10,824 nucleotides of DNA from contig JAGVIO010000148.1 of NCBI GenBank assembly GCA_020056025.1, forward strand, positions 1 through 10,824, read 5' to 3'. Below the pieces are notes generated by a model that was given only the letters and a program-made list of their open reading frames with translations, had not been told where the DNA came from and searched no databases. Below, piece by piece: positions 1 through 6,851 of the stretch. The translations under genes were made by a program, and so were the position numbers. Source of the DNA: an archaeon. Its GTDB lineage: Archaea > Nanobdellota > Nanobdellia > Woesearchaeales > WJKL01. Every line of letters starts with the position of its first letter. Position 1 is the first letter of the stretch.

Positions 1-102
1 AAACATTTACCGCCGAGCGAGGATACGTCAATGCCTGAAAGGCTTGACGAGGGAGCGAGGCGGAAGGGGATTATAAGGGGTAGCAACCCCTTATTTCATT
101 AA
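1..102 (+). pseudogene. Possible C-terminal tail of an upstream ORF that runs into the repeat element
   Basis: Reading frame 1 is open from the window edge to a TAA at 100-102 and covers the whole structured element. The 33-residue translation is basic, begins KHLPPSEDTS and ends GSNPLFH. It resembles no domain I know and looks like an incidental read-through of the GC-rich element. The downstream Cys-rich reading frame is in a different phase. One explanation is that an upstream coding region, outside this window, was interrupted by the element and now terminates here. It could equally be noncoding sequence with an open frame by chance. I rate it as a possibility only. Confidence 0.25.
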
Positions 103-130
103 AAAAACTTGTAGCCCTTCTTGTAAATGT
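3..130. repeat. GC-rich, multi-hairpin repeat-like element
   Basis: This short GC-rich stretch in an AT-rich window contains nested inverted repeats. CCGCC (10-14) pairs with GGCGG (59-63). Inside it CGTCAA (26-31) pairs with TTGACG (44-49) and GCC (33-35) with GGC (41-43), with one bulged T and a 5-nt loop. GAGCGAGG occurs as a direct repeat at 15-22 and 53-60. A second perfect 8-bp stem, ATAAGGGG (73-80) with CCCCTTAT (87-94), closes a 6-nt loop. An outer pair, ACATTTAC (3-10) with GTAAATGT (123-130), brackets the region. The pairings are seen directly. That this is a dispersed genomic repeat or small non-autonomous element is inference from the GC contrast and from its position just upstream of a start-less reading frame. 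The true boundaries are unknown and the left edge may lie outside the window. Confidence 0.5.
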
Positions 131-541
131 ATAAACTATTGTGGAAATAATCTGGTAGAAGAGGGCGAAGCATGTGACTGGGGTAACTTAAACTTTAATC
201 TAAATGAACTATGTGGAAATGGTGCCATAGAGTTAAAAGCGCCGCATTGGTATTGCAGCAAGGCATGTACAAAGATTGAACTAGATGTAGCTGAAGTATG
301 CGATAAAGGAGGTCTAGGAAATCCTCCTGCTGCTGAGAATTTAAATGGAAAGAGTTGTACTGATTTTAATTTTGATGGAGGTATATTACATTGTAGTAAT
401 TGTTATTCTTTTAGTACTTCTGGGTGTTTTAAGAATCCAAACCAAACCAATGTCCCAGAATTCTCGACAATCGGTGCTGTTCTTACTCTGCTTTTAGCTG
501 CAGCAGCAATTGCTTATGTAATAATAAAGAAAAAGAAGTAA
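77..541 (+). pseudogene. 3' part of Cys-rich surface protein with PEF-CTERM-like anchor, no start codon
   Basis: The frame opens just after a TAA at 74-76 and ends at TAA 539-541, giving about 154 residues with no in-frame ATG, GTG or TTG. It therefore cannot be expressed alone as written. It contains a Cys-rich repeat of the type CGNNLVEEGEACDWG (from about position 140), recalling the CGNGxxExGExCDxG disulfide repeat of bacterial and archaeal secreted proteins. A second unit, GKSCTDFNFDGGILHCSNC, starts near 347. The end is a sorting signal: VPEFSTIGA, a hydrophobic helix and KKKK. This matches PEF-CTERM-type archaeal anchors, which are processed by archaeosortases in other archaea. The N-terminal part is missing, probably separated by the repeat element directly upstream. 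A frameshift or sequencing error is the alternative. The anchor call is strong; the pseudogene status is moderate. Confidence 0.65.
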
Positions 542-543
542 AT

Positions 544-575
544 CTTTTTTCTTTTCTTTTTTTCTTTATTCTTTC
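544..575 (+). terminator. T-rich archaeal-type terminator
   Basis: Directly after the TAA at 539-541 the coding strand is almost pure pyrimidine, with T runs at 545-550, 552-555, 557-563 and 565-567. Archaeal transcription commonly ends at such oligo-T tracts without a hairpin. It would separate the Cys-rich surface protein from the HD gene that follows. Confidence 0.6.
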
Positions 576-601
576 TTGATTAATTTACGGATTTCCTGCA
601 C

Positions 602-614
602 AAAGGTTTATAAA
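602..614 (+). promoter_or_regulatory. BRE/TATA promoter of the HD-domain gene (leaderless)
   Basis: AAAGG followed by TTTATAAA (607-614) fits an archaeal BRE plus TATA box. The box is centred near 610.5. A start of transcription about 26 bp downstream falls on the ATG at 636, which implies a leaderless mRNA. No Shine-Dalgarno sequence precedes the start. The same AAAGGTTTWTA core recurs upstream of the Yip1-domain gene. Confidence 0.65.
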
Positions 615-635
615 CAACTGATATATTGAATGTGT

Positions 636-1313
636 ATGAACAATATAGACAGGAATCCTGACTATAAGAAGATATACAGCATAATAAAATCAAGGTTTGG
701 CAAGACAAACTATTTCTGTAATGGCCATCTGGATGAGACATTCTTTTCATTAAGGGTTTATGAAACTGCAAAAGAGATAATGTCAAAACTCAAAATTAAA
801 GTAAACAGGCAGGAAGTGCTGACTGCTGCATTGCTGCATGACATCGGAAAGACAAAGCTGGATGACAAGAAGATGTTTTCTGAAACAAAATACCTCAAAG
901 GAAGACATGACGAATGGAGAAAGCATGCAAAGCTTGGAGTTCCTATTGCAAAGAGAATATTAAAGAGGCTAGGGCATTCTGACGAGTTCACTGAAGAGAT
1001 ATGCTATCTTGTTGGAAATCATGACAGCAGAAAAGAGCTAAAGGAAAAGACAATTGAGCTGAAAGTATTGCAGGATGCTGACCTGATCTCTGATGCAGGA
1101 TATGCTGCTTTCATAAGGCCGTTTATATTTGGCGGTCAGTTTCAGAGAGATATAATCGGGACTATCAAATACATCCAGAAAGAAGTTAACAGAGTTGTCA
1201 TGCCTGGAATGATCAATTTAAAAGTTTCTAAAGAGATGGGCATGAAAAAGATCAAAACAGAAAAGAAACTGATAAAAGAAATATCAGAAGAGATTGAAAG
1301 CGATCTTCTTTGA
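636..1313 (+). CDS. HD-domain phosphohydrolase-like protein
   Basis: This is a metal-dependent HD superfamily protein, a family whose members hydrolyse phosphomonoesters or phosphodiesters, often of nucleotides. Numbered from an alternative ATG at 630 (227 aa), the metal-site pattern is H33, the H70-D71 pair in LLHDIGK, H99, H131-D132 in GNHDS, and D149/D151 in LQDADLISD. The order and spacing fit an intact HD fold, and the C-terminus is Lys/Glu-rich. I chose the ATG at 636 (225 aa) because the TATA box at 607-614 predicts transcription starting there; the ATG at 630 adds only Met-Cys. The gene stands alone on the plus strand. Its TGA (1311-1313) directly touches the stop codon of the convergent gene with no spacer. 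The family is clear; the substrate cannot be read from the sequence. Confidence 0.85.
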   Translation: MNNIDRNPDYKKIYSIIKSRFGKTNYFCNGHLDETFFSLRVYETAKEIMSKLKIKVNRQEVLTAALLHDIGKTKLDDKKMFSETKYLKGRHDEWRKHAKLGVPIAKRILKRLGHSDEFTEEICYLVGNHDSRKELKEKTIELKVLQDADLISDAGYAAFIRPFIFGGQFQRDIIGTIKYIQKEVNRVVMPGMINLKVSKEMGMKKIKTEKKLIKEISEEIESDLL

Positions 1314-1532
1314 TCACTGCAAACTAGGATAACCTTTGATGTTCTTTATCTTGAATATCTCGATTATCTTCTGCTTGCCTTCTTTTGTTTTTGCAAGATT
1401 CTTATAAAACTGTTCTGACTTTTCGAACTGCGCATTTATGAATTCAGTGTGGATTGCTTTCCATTTGTCAGGGTTATTTCTTACAAAATCAGCCCATCTT
1501 TCAATAAAATCATCATGTGTTTTGTCTCTCAT
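1314..1532 (-). CDS. 72-aa small helical protein, partner of the nucleotidyltransferase-like gene
   Basis: A small, charged, probably all-helical soluble protein of 72 residues, with no signal peptide or membrane segment. It shows the pattern RWADFVRNNPDKWKAIHTEF, then INAQFEKSEQFYKNLAKT and an ending KGYPSLQ. Its ATG overlaps the TGA of the upstream nucleotidyltransferase-like gene in an ATGA arrangement (1529-1532), so the two are very likely translated together. I recall similar small proteins next to nucleotidyltransferase-like genes in archaea, but this cannot be confirmed here. The two-gene layout resembles toxin-antitoxin pairs (nucleotidyltransferase plus small helical partner), so an antitoxin or partner role is an inference. 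The stop codon abuts that of the convergent HD gene, so there is no room for a separate terminator. Confidence 0.7.
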   Translation of the reverse strand: MRDKTHDDFIERWADFVRNNPDKWKAIHTEFINAQFEKSEQFYKNLAKTKEGKQKIIEIFKIKNIKGYPSLQ

Positions 1533-2086
1533 AGCCTTAGCCTTTTTATCATTTTTTTAATATGGCTTATCTCTTCTTCATTTACTTGCTCTTTGTAAAC
1601 CATCCTAAGATGTTTTGCATCCTCTAGATCCTTGTCTGATTTTAAATATTCTTCCTTGAACGCGATATTCATGTCAATTGAGCTGAACCATATATCCAAT
1701 CCTGTTAAAGGCAGCTTTTTTCTTGTCTGCAGTTGGTAATTGTCCAGCTCATCTTTTGCAAACTTAAGTTCCATCTCAGGCAAAGGCAAATCGTCCCTTG
1801 TATATCTTATACTGGTATTATCCTTGAGATAGTCATAAATCTCTTCCGGAGAATCAGACTGCATACATACAAAATTATTCTTTGCAAGGTCTTCATGAAG
1901 CCTCCTGAATTCTTCAATGCTTAATCTTGGAATTATCATGTCAATATCTTCTGTGCCCCTTGCCCTTCCTGAAGATATTGCAACAAAGCCAGACACTATA
2001 ATATATTTGCAGTGTTTTTCAACTATATTGCAGAAATCTATGCAGAATCTGTCCAACAGGTTGCGGTCTGATATTCGTCGTTCCAT
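1529..2086 (-). CDS. AbiEii/DUF6036-like nucleotidyltransferase
   Basis: A 185-aa soluble protein of the nucleotidyltransferase superfamily. The signature is a strand, VSGFVAISSG (residues 31-40), then RARGTEDIDM (41-50), where D47 and D49 make the DxD metal-binding pair. A possible third acidic residue is D131 in LTGLDIWF. The C-terminal part, KDLEDAKHLRMVYKE (152-166), followed by a short helix, is typical of the AbiEii/DUF6036-like branch in which the DLxDAxxL motif follows the fold. The usual GG or GS at the start of the motif is SG here. The start ATG at 2086 is supported by a TATA box 26 bp upstream. The gene is 51 bp downstream of the T2SSF gene on the same strand but has its own promoter. 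Relatives act as toxins that modify RNA or proteins, or are uncharacterised; the substrate here is unknown. Confidence 0.7.
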   Translation of the reverse strand: MERRISDRNLLDRFCIDFCNIVEKHCKYIIVSGFVAISSGRARGTEDIDMIIPRLSIEEFRRLHEDLAKNNFVCMQSDSPEEIYDYLKDNTSIRYTRDDLPLPEMELKFAKDELDNYQLQTRKKLPLTGLDIWFSSIDMNIAFKEEYLKSDKDLEDAKHLRMVYKEQVNEEEISHIKKMIKRLRL

Positions 2087-2107
2087 GACTAATATTAATC
2101 AGGCAGA

Positions 2108-2116
2108 TTATAATAA
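2108..2116 (-). promoter_or_regulatory. TATA box for the nucleotidyltransferase/72-aa unit
   Basis: On the minus strand TTATTATAA (2116-2108) is centred about 26 bp upstream of the ATG at 2086, the expected distance for a leaderless archaeal transcript. It lies in the 51-bp gap after the T2SSF gene. That gap has no T-rich stretch on the minus strand that would end the upstream transcript, so some read-through from the secretion operon is possible. Confidence 0.5.
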
Positions 2117-2137
2117 TTTTTGCTTTTTTGCCTGTAT

Positions 2138-4327
2138 TTAAGTCCCTGTTGCAACCAAGACTTTGCTTGCTATTGTTGTGAATATCAGCATCACAACAAG
2201 CGAGATAAAGCAATAAAGCACTGTGCTGGTTATCATGTTCTTGCCGAGAGAGTATCTTTCTGCCAATTTGTCTGCGCCATTCTCTATCCCATTTGCAAGT
2301 ATTGTCAGGATGTATGCAATCTGGACAACATATAATCCAACAACAATCTGGAAATAATAAGTCGGAATTCCTTCTCCGAACATGTTGATTATGTTTGCCT
2401 GGGTGCTTACGCCTGGGCTCTGGGTTGCTATCAGTGAAAGCCTTGCGCTCAATGAGCCGAGAATGCCTGTGACCATCGAGGTTATACCGATAACAATCCC
2501 TGCAATCGCAGGTGTCATGAAGCTTATCTGGGATTTCATCGAGGTTATGACTTCGCCCATCAGATCTTTCAGCCTCTCATTTACTTTGTGTATCTCTTTT
2601 ATGTACCTTGCGATGTTTGTCAATGCCTGTGCTGCGACAGCAGGCCCTTTTTTTATGGATTCTATCAGAACTTTCATCGACGATTCTATTATCTTTGACG
2701 GGAAATAAACCAATGCGCCTACTTTTTGGTTGAAGATCGCTTCTTGGACAGACAAGCCCATTTTTCTGATATTTGCATTGACCAATGCAAAGAAATTGCC
2801 TGACACAGAATCCTGCATGACTTCTGCAACTTTGCCAAATGCTATCTCTGCCGGAAGGCCATCTCCTAATCTGTTTCCTAACTGATAAAGCGCAGAAGCA
2901 AACTCATCTTCTAATTTTTTAGTCTGCTCTCTTATCTTTATGATATTTTTTGATTTAAACCTGTAATAAAGGCCTATCGGAAGGCCTAATCCAAGGGTGA
3001 CGAACAATGACAATACAGAAGCACCTATGCCAAACGGCCCTGTAACAGCGCCTGTATCTTGGTTTGTCTTGTATTCCAGAATACAGTATTTGAGCTTGCA
3101 AGGAGTCAAATCATCTTGTTCGCCAAAGCCAAATCCCTCTTCAGACGTAATAAACCAGTGCATCATTATCGGGCTAAAGCCAATAAAAAGAAGAGAAATG
3201 CAAAGCACTACGCTTACAATCATAGGGTCTATCTGCATCTCGAGCCCTGCAAATCTGATTATTATATTCCTGTATTTTTTCAGCCCAGGATTTGATTCTG
3301 AAATATCTGTGTCACCATATCCTGTTGGCCTTTTTGCAAGTATTGTCATGCCAAGGAAATATACTCCGATCGGAAGTATGACATTGTACAGGGTGGCTAT
3401 ATGATACCATTTGACTTCTCCGAGGAAATTGACAACAAGAGGGAGTATGACAAGGCCCAATATAGGAAGTATTATACCGAGCATGTGCAGCATTGTAATC
3501 GGAGATTTCAGATTGTGGGCATAATGCAGCATCTTTTCATAAGTCTCTGTCAGTATGACATCAAGGGATTTGTCAAGCAGATCAAGCCTTCTTGATTCAG
3601 ACGGCTCGAACAATGATGATTCAATGAGATGGAATGCTTCAACAAATTCCATGTTCCATTTGCGCCATGTTTCAAGATAAATATCAAGCGATTCCTTGAC
3701 TGACTCATATTTCTCTGTCTCAACATCCCAGAGCACTTTTTTCAGGTCAAGAGCAAGAGGAGGTGAAATATGCTCTGCTGCAAACTGTATTGCAAGCTCA
3801 ATGTTGCTTGTGTGCCTCATGAATGTAACCACATAGAATATGCAGAGCACCATCTGGTTGCTTGCCTTCATCCTCCAGTTGTTTGCAATGAAATTAGGAA
3901 GGCCTTTCAGTGGCAGATATAGCGCAAGCCCTGCGACCACAAATACCATGACAAAAAACATCGAATTGAATATTGCAAATGAGACTAATGAGCCTATCAA
4001 TGCCAGAAGGAGCGGAGCAAGGATTGAAAATGAGGCTGAGCCTGAAGGAGTCATGTTCAGATGAGATATGCTTATCGATTCCTGTAGAATAGGGATTTCT
4101 TTCTTGTCTGGCTTGATCTTGAGGATCTTTTCGCTGTAATAGCATGCTTTTTCATAATAGCTCAGCGGCTTTGGAAGATACTCTCTCCTGAAGTCAGCAT
4201 ATTCCCTTGAATAAATCTGTTTGCCAGAAGCCTCTATTGTCTCAGGAGATACATTAAGCTCTTTGCTAAGGCGCTCTTTGTACTTGTTCAGGATATTGTA
4301 AACCTCTTCTTTTGTCGGAGCCGGCAT
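2138..4327 (-). CDS. Double-T2SSF membrane platform protein (FlaJ/TadC-like)
   Basis: The 729-aa polytopic protein is the predicted inner platform of an archaeal type IV pilus-like or secretion machine, working with the ATPase encoded just upstream. Hydrophobic segments lie near residues 101-139, 277-300, 309-330, 367-390, 432-455, 601-627, 657-679 and 699-720. Two cytoplasmic T2SSF-type helical domains lie between them, at about 155-275 and 465-600, the second containing LGNRLGDGLPAEIAFGKVAE. The length and duplicated domain fit archaeal FlaJ/TadC-type proteins. The N-terminal 100 residues are soluble. Residues 391-431 form a loop between two membrane segments that holds Cys410 and Cys415. 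The start follows the ATPase stop by one base (TAAGATG), with an AAGGA ribosome site 6 nt upstream. The substrate is not given by the sequence, and no archaellum-specific genes accompany it. Confidence 0.85.
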   Translation of the reverse strand: MPAPTKEEVYNILNKYKERLSKELNVSPETIEASGKQIYSREYADFRREYLPKPLSYYEKACYYSEKILKIKPDKKEIPILQESISISHLNMTPSGSASFSILAPLLLALIGSLVSFAIFNSMFFVMVFVVAGLALYLPLKGLPNFIANNWRMKASNQMVLCIFYVVTFMRHTSNIELAIQFAAEHISPPLALDLKKVLWDVETEKYESVKESLDIYLETWRKWNMEFVEAFHLIESSLFEPSESRRLDLLDKSLDVILTETYEKMLHYAHNLKSPITMLHMLGIILPILGLVILPLVVNFLGEVKWYHIATLYNVILPIGVYFLGMTILAKRPTGYGDTDISESNPGLKKYRNIIIRFAGLEMQIDPMIVSVVLCISLLFIGFSPIMMHWFITSEEGFGFGEQDDLTPCKLKYCILEYKTNQDTGAVTGPFGIGASVLSLFVTLGLGLPIGLYYRFKSKNIIKIREQTKKLEDEFASALYQLGNRLGDGLPAEIAFGKVAEVMQDSVSGNFFALVNANIRKMGLSVQEAIFNQKVGALVYFPSKIIESSMKVLIESIKKGPAVAAQALTNIARYIKEIHKVNERLKDLMGEVITSMKSQISFMTPAIAGIVIGITSMVTGILGSLSARLSLIATQSPGVSTQANIINMFGEGIPTYYFQIVVGLYVVQIAYILTILANGIENGADKLAERYSLGKNMITSTVLYCFISLVVMLIFTTIASKVLVATGT

Positions 4328-4328
4328 C

Positions 4329-6614
4329 TTAAATCCTTTTTTTCTTAACCTCTGTCTTCATCCATTCATTCCATTCAAAGAAAATGCGCTTGCTGTCCAA
4401 TACTCCTGTCTCTTCCTTTACTTTGTCGCAGAGCTTGTGGAACATATCATTGCACAGGATGACAAACGGAGCTTCCAACAGCTCAGGATCTTTCAGGTCA
4501 TTGCTTATTTTTACAATAGCCTCTTTTGTCTTTGTCCTCAGAAGAATATTGTCCCAGACAGCATCCCAGTTGCCTGCCCAGTCTTTTACATTTCCTGCGA
4601 TTGCCTTGAGTATGTCTGAGTTTCCGTTCAACAAGTCATCGCTTGGCTGGAGCTTATCAGTTATTGCATCATATTTCATCAGGTCAATGAACGCATGCTC
4701 GAGCATAGGATCCTTTTCCCATTCTTTCCTGACTTCTGTTATCTGCGTAACTCTTCTCCACCTGTGCAAGCCGTCTGCTGACTTTACCGGATTGCAGACT
4801 ATGATGATATCTGTTGCCTTGAAAGATGTCCTTGGAACTTTTAAGTCATTTACAATCCTGTCAAAAACACCGTACGGAGAATCTCCGTGGATTGTTCCTG
4901 CAACTGTGTTTGCCATTGCGCCAACCCTCATTGCCTCGAAAAGTGCCAGAGCTTCTGTGGATCTGACCTCTCCTATGAACAATGCAGAATCCCCTAATCT
5001 CAATGATGTCCTTATTCCTTCATCAGCAGGAACTTCTGCGCCTGTTTTTGACAATGCTGACCTGACTTTCATTGACTGGATATTATAGCCGAGATTTCTT
5101 AATGCAGAGACAGGAAGCTCTAATGTGTCTTCAATAGTAAGCACTCTTCTTCTTCGCATCAATTCAACCAGTATTGCGCCTAGCAGAGATGATTTTCCTG
5201 CGCTTCTTGTCCCTGCGACAAGCAATGTCCTGCTTCCGTCAACAAGGAAACTGATTATGCCTGCTGCAAGCGGGTCAATCATCTTGTTCTTGATGAACAA
5301 CGGCAGTGTCCATGGCTTGTCCCTGTGCCTTCTGAATGAATATGCAATTCCTGTCGGATCCAACGGAGGAGCAATAACACCTACTCTTGCCCTTGCCATT
5401 GGTATCTCTATCTCTGTGTCTAATATTGGGTTTGCTTCGTCCAATGGCCTGCCTGAGAGCATCCTTAATTTTGATGCCCATGACTCTGCCTCTGTTGGAG
5501 TCGGGATTATATTTGTCATGCAGTCTTCATAGTCTGCATGTACAATGAACATAGGGATCCTGCCCATCGGAGAGTTTATCGATATGTCCTGGATTTTTTC
5601 GTCTGACAGTAAGACTTCTATCAAGCCAAAGCCTACTGTGTACCTTACAAGAATCTCTGTCAGCTCGTCAATGTCTTCTTCTTTTAACCTTATGCCTCTG
5701 TAATTTGCCAGCTCTTCAATCAGGTCATGGCCTACATTATAGAACACCTGCCTCATCCTTTCTGGCTCAATGAATTCCTGCTTTTGCGGCTTGTGCTCTG
5801 CCATTATCTTTCTTGCAAGGTCTAAGACTTCGTATTTTTCTTCTGACAGCTTGAATTCAGGCGGAAGAACATGATAAAGATACTGGACTGTGTCAGGAAG
5901 GCTGAAGATAGTTATTTCTGTGCTTCCGAGCTGGTAGCTTTCAAGCTCCTGGCCTTCTGCTGGGAAAGCAGCCATCAATCTTGTGTACATGAAATCAGGC
6001 CTTATTGTTGGCTTGAATATCTTCTGATAAGTGCTTCTGTCCCCTAATTTATAGCCTGGAAGATACGGAGCAGAGATTGTGATCAATCTTGTTGCTTCAA
6101 GCTCTTTAGTCAGATATTTTATCAAGGAAATATATTTGTTCTCGCAGTTCACATATCTTGCATCAACTGATTTTTCAAGCTCAAGGGATTCTTTTCTCAG
6201 CTCTCTTCTCAGCTCAACATATGCTCCCAATGGATCTTCTTTGAGCATCCTGAATACCAATAATCTCATCTGAGCATATCTGCTCCTGAACCATTCTGCA
6301 CATTCAGCGCCAATAGAGTATAATGAGAAAAGATCTTTCTGCTTTGTCAGCTTAAGATATAATTTTGCTATCTCTGAGAGCAATTGCGTCTGGTAGAAAT
6401 CATATTCATAATCCCTTTTCTGCACAAAAACAATCTTTGACACCTGGCTAACTTCTGCCAGTATATCAATTGCTTTTGACATGGCTACCGCATTGTATTC
6501 TATAGAAGGAAGATAAGTTATTTGCTCGCAGTCAATCCTGAGTATATTCTCATCTCCTTCCTTGATTATATCATAGGAGAAGAATCCTTTTTTCTCTTCA
6601 GGATTTTCTGGCAT
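4329..6614 (-). CDS. Type II/IV secretion ATPase (FlaI/TadA/VirB11 superfamily)
   Basis: A 761-aa hexameric-type secretion ATPase that would power assembly or secretion through the adjacent T2SSF protein. Motifs in order are Walker A GTRSAGKS (468-475), the Asp box IEDTLEL (494-500), Walker B ALFIGEV with E549, and the His box TIHGDSPYG (574-582). The Arg-rich stretch YSFRRHRDKPWTL (425-437) just before Walker A is also typical. The region before the nucleotide-binding core contains FGLIEVLLSDEKIQDISINSP. It is longer than ordinary FlaI, which I recall at about 500-550 residues, with a soluble N-terminal part of about 280 residues and about 130 residues after the core. A GAGGT ribosome site (6627-6623) lies 8 nt before the ATG. 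The start overlaps the end of the RHH gene by 17 nt, and the stop is 1 nt before the membrane platform gene. It may move a pilin or a secreted protein. Confidence 0.92.
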   Translation of the reverse strand: MPENPEEKKGFFSYDIIKEGDENILRIDCEQITYLPSIEYNAVAMSKAIDILAEVSQVSKIVFVQKRDYEYDFYQTQLLSEIAKLYLKLTKQKDLFSLYSIGAECAEWFRSRYAQMRLLVFRMLKEDPLGAYVELRRELRKESLELEKSVDARYVNCENKYISLIKYLTKELEATRLITISAPYLPGYKLGDRSTYQKIFKPTIRPDFMYTRLMAAFPAEGQELESYQLGSTEITIFSLPDTVQYLYHVLPPEFKLSEEKYEVLDLARKIMAEHKPQKQEFIEPERMRQVFYNVGHDLIEELANYRGIRLKEEDIDELTEILVRYTVGFGLIEVLLSDEKIQDISINSPMGRIPMFIVHADYEDCMTNIIPTPTEAESWASKLRMLSGRPLDEANPILDTEIEIPMARARVGVIAPPLDPTGIAYSFRRHRDKPWTLPLFIKNKMIDPLAAGIISFLVDGSRTLLVAGTRSAGKSSLLGAILVELMRRRRVLTIEDTLELPVSALRNLGYNIQSMKVRSALSKTGAEVPADEGIRTSLRLGDSALFIGEVRSTEALALFEAMRVGAMANTVAGTIHGDSPYGVFDRIVNDLKVPRTSFKATDIIIVCNPVKSADGLHRWRRVTQITEVRKEWEKDPMLEHAFIDLMKYDAITDKLQPSDDLLNGNSDILKAIAGNVKDWAGNWDAVWDNILLRTKTKEAIVKISNDLKDPELLEAPFVILCNDMFHKLCDKVKEETGVLDSKRIFFEWNEWMKTEVKKKRI

Positions 6615-6759
6615 TTTTTGCTACCTCTTTCTTTAGGTTTTCTAGGGCTATTTCAATCAAGTGGGATTTGTTTCTGTATTTGGTTTTGTCTTTTAATTCC
6701 TGCTCTATCCAATTTATCAAAGAATCCTCGATTGTTGCTGAGATTGGCTTTTTGAACAT
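6598..6759 (-). CDS. 53-aa ribbon-helix-helix (CopG/MetJ-like) DNA-binding protein
   Basis: A 53-residue protein, read directly from the minus strand, starts MFKKPISATIEDSLINWIEQ and continues through KYRNKSHLIEIALENLKKE to a TGA at 6600-6598. It has the ribbon-helix-helix layout: a short strand (KPISATI, residues 4-10), helix 1 (EDSLINWIEQEL), a turn with KYRNKS (27-32), and helix 2 (HLIEIALENLKKE). This fold normally binds DNA as a dimer through the strand. It is the first gene of the secretion operon and overlaps the ATPase start by 17 nt, so translation is probably coupled. A 14-bp AT palindrome lies between its ATG and its TATA box and is a candidate target for autoregulation. Homodimer operator binding is inferred from the family. 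The alternative, the antitoxin of an unrecognised pair, is less likely because the next gene is the ATPase. Confidence 0.8.
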   Translation of the reverse strand: MFKKPISATIEDSLINWIEQELKDKTKYRNKSHLIEIALENLKKEVAKNARKS

Positions 6760-6767
6760 TTAGTTAA

Positions 6768-6781
6768 ATATTATATAATAT
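6768..6781. promoter_or_regulatory. 14-bp palindrome at the RHH operon promoter (candidate operator)
   Basis: ATATTATATAATAT is a perfect palindrome at 6768-6781, between the minus-strand TATA-like TTATAAAC (6790-6783) and the RHH gene ATG at 6759. Ribbon-helix-helix proteins usually bind short palindromes overlapping their own promoter, so this is a candidate operator. It is pure A/T in an AT-rich intergenic region, so chance symmetry is a real possibility. Confidence 0.35.
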
Positions 6782-6782
6782 A

Positions 6783-6790
6783 GTTTATAA
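6783..6790 (-). promoter_or_regulatory. TATA box of the RHH-ATPase-T2SSF operon
   Basis: On the minus strand TTATAAAC (6790-6783) is centred about 28 bp upstream of the RHH start codon at 6759, the usual archaeal TATA-to-start distance. No Shine-Dalgarno sequence precedes this first gene, consistent with a leaderless mRNA. The internal genes of the operon do carry Shine-Dalgarno sequences. The region has several other TATA-like stretches, so the exact box is uncertain. Confidence 0.45.
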
Positions 6791-6838
6791 TACTTTGTAT
6801 TTTATTATATGATTTAATATATTTTATAATATAGACAG

Positions 6839-6851
6839 AAAGGTTTTTATA
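6839..6851 (+). promoter_or_regulatory. BRE/TATA promoter of the Yip1-domain gene (leaderless)
   Basis: AAAGGTTTTTATA (6839-6851) matches the BRE/TATA pattern seen upstream of the HD-domain gene. The TATA part is centred near 6848, so transcription would start about at the ATG at 6874. This supports that ATG over the upstream TTG at 6865. The promoter faces away from the secretion operon, and the two share a 114-bp very AT-rich region (6760-6873). Confidence 0.6.

Noticed and set aside
2997..3404. A 135-codon plus-strand open frame
   Set aside because: It is antisense to the T2SSF gene, has no promoter or ribosome site of its own, and its hydrophobic appearance mirrors membrane segments of the real gene.
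4384..5088. A 234-codon open frame on the plus strand
   Set aside because: It is fully antisense to the secretion ATPase, whose motifs are intact. The translation shows Ser/Leu-rich low-information sequence and no domain.
2138..6614. Complete archaellum locus
   Set aside because: Only the ATPase and platform are present. No FlaF, FlaG, FlaH, archaellin cluster or prepilin peptidase is visible, so a more general pilus or secretion role is safer.
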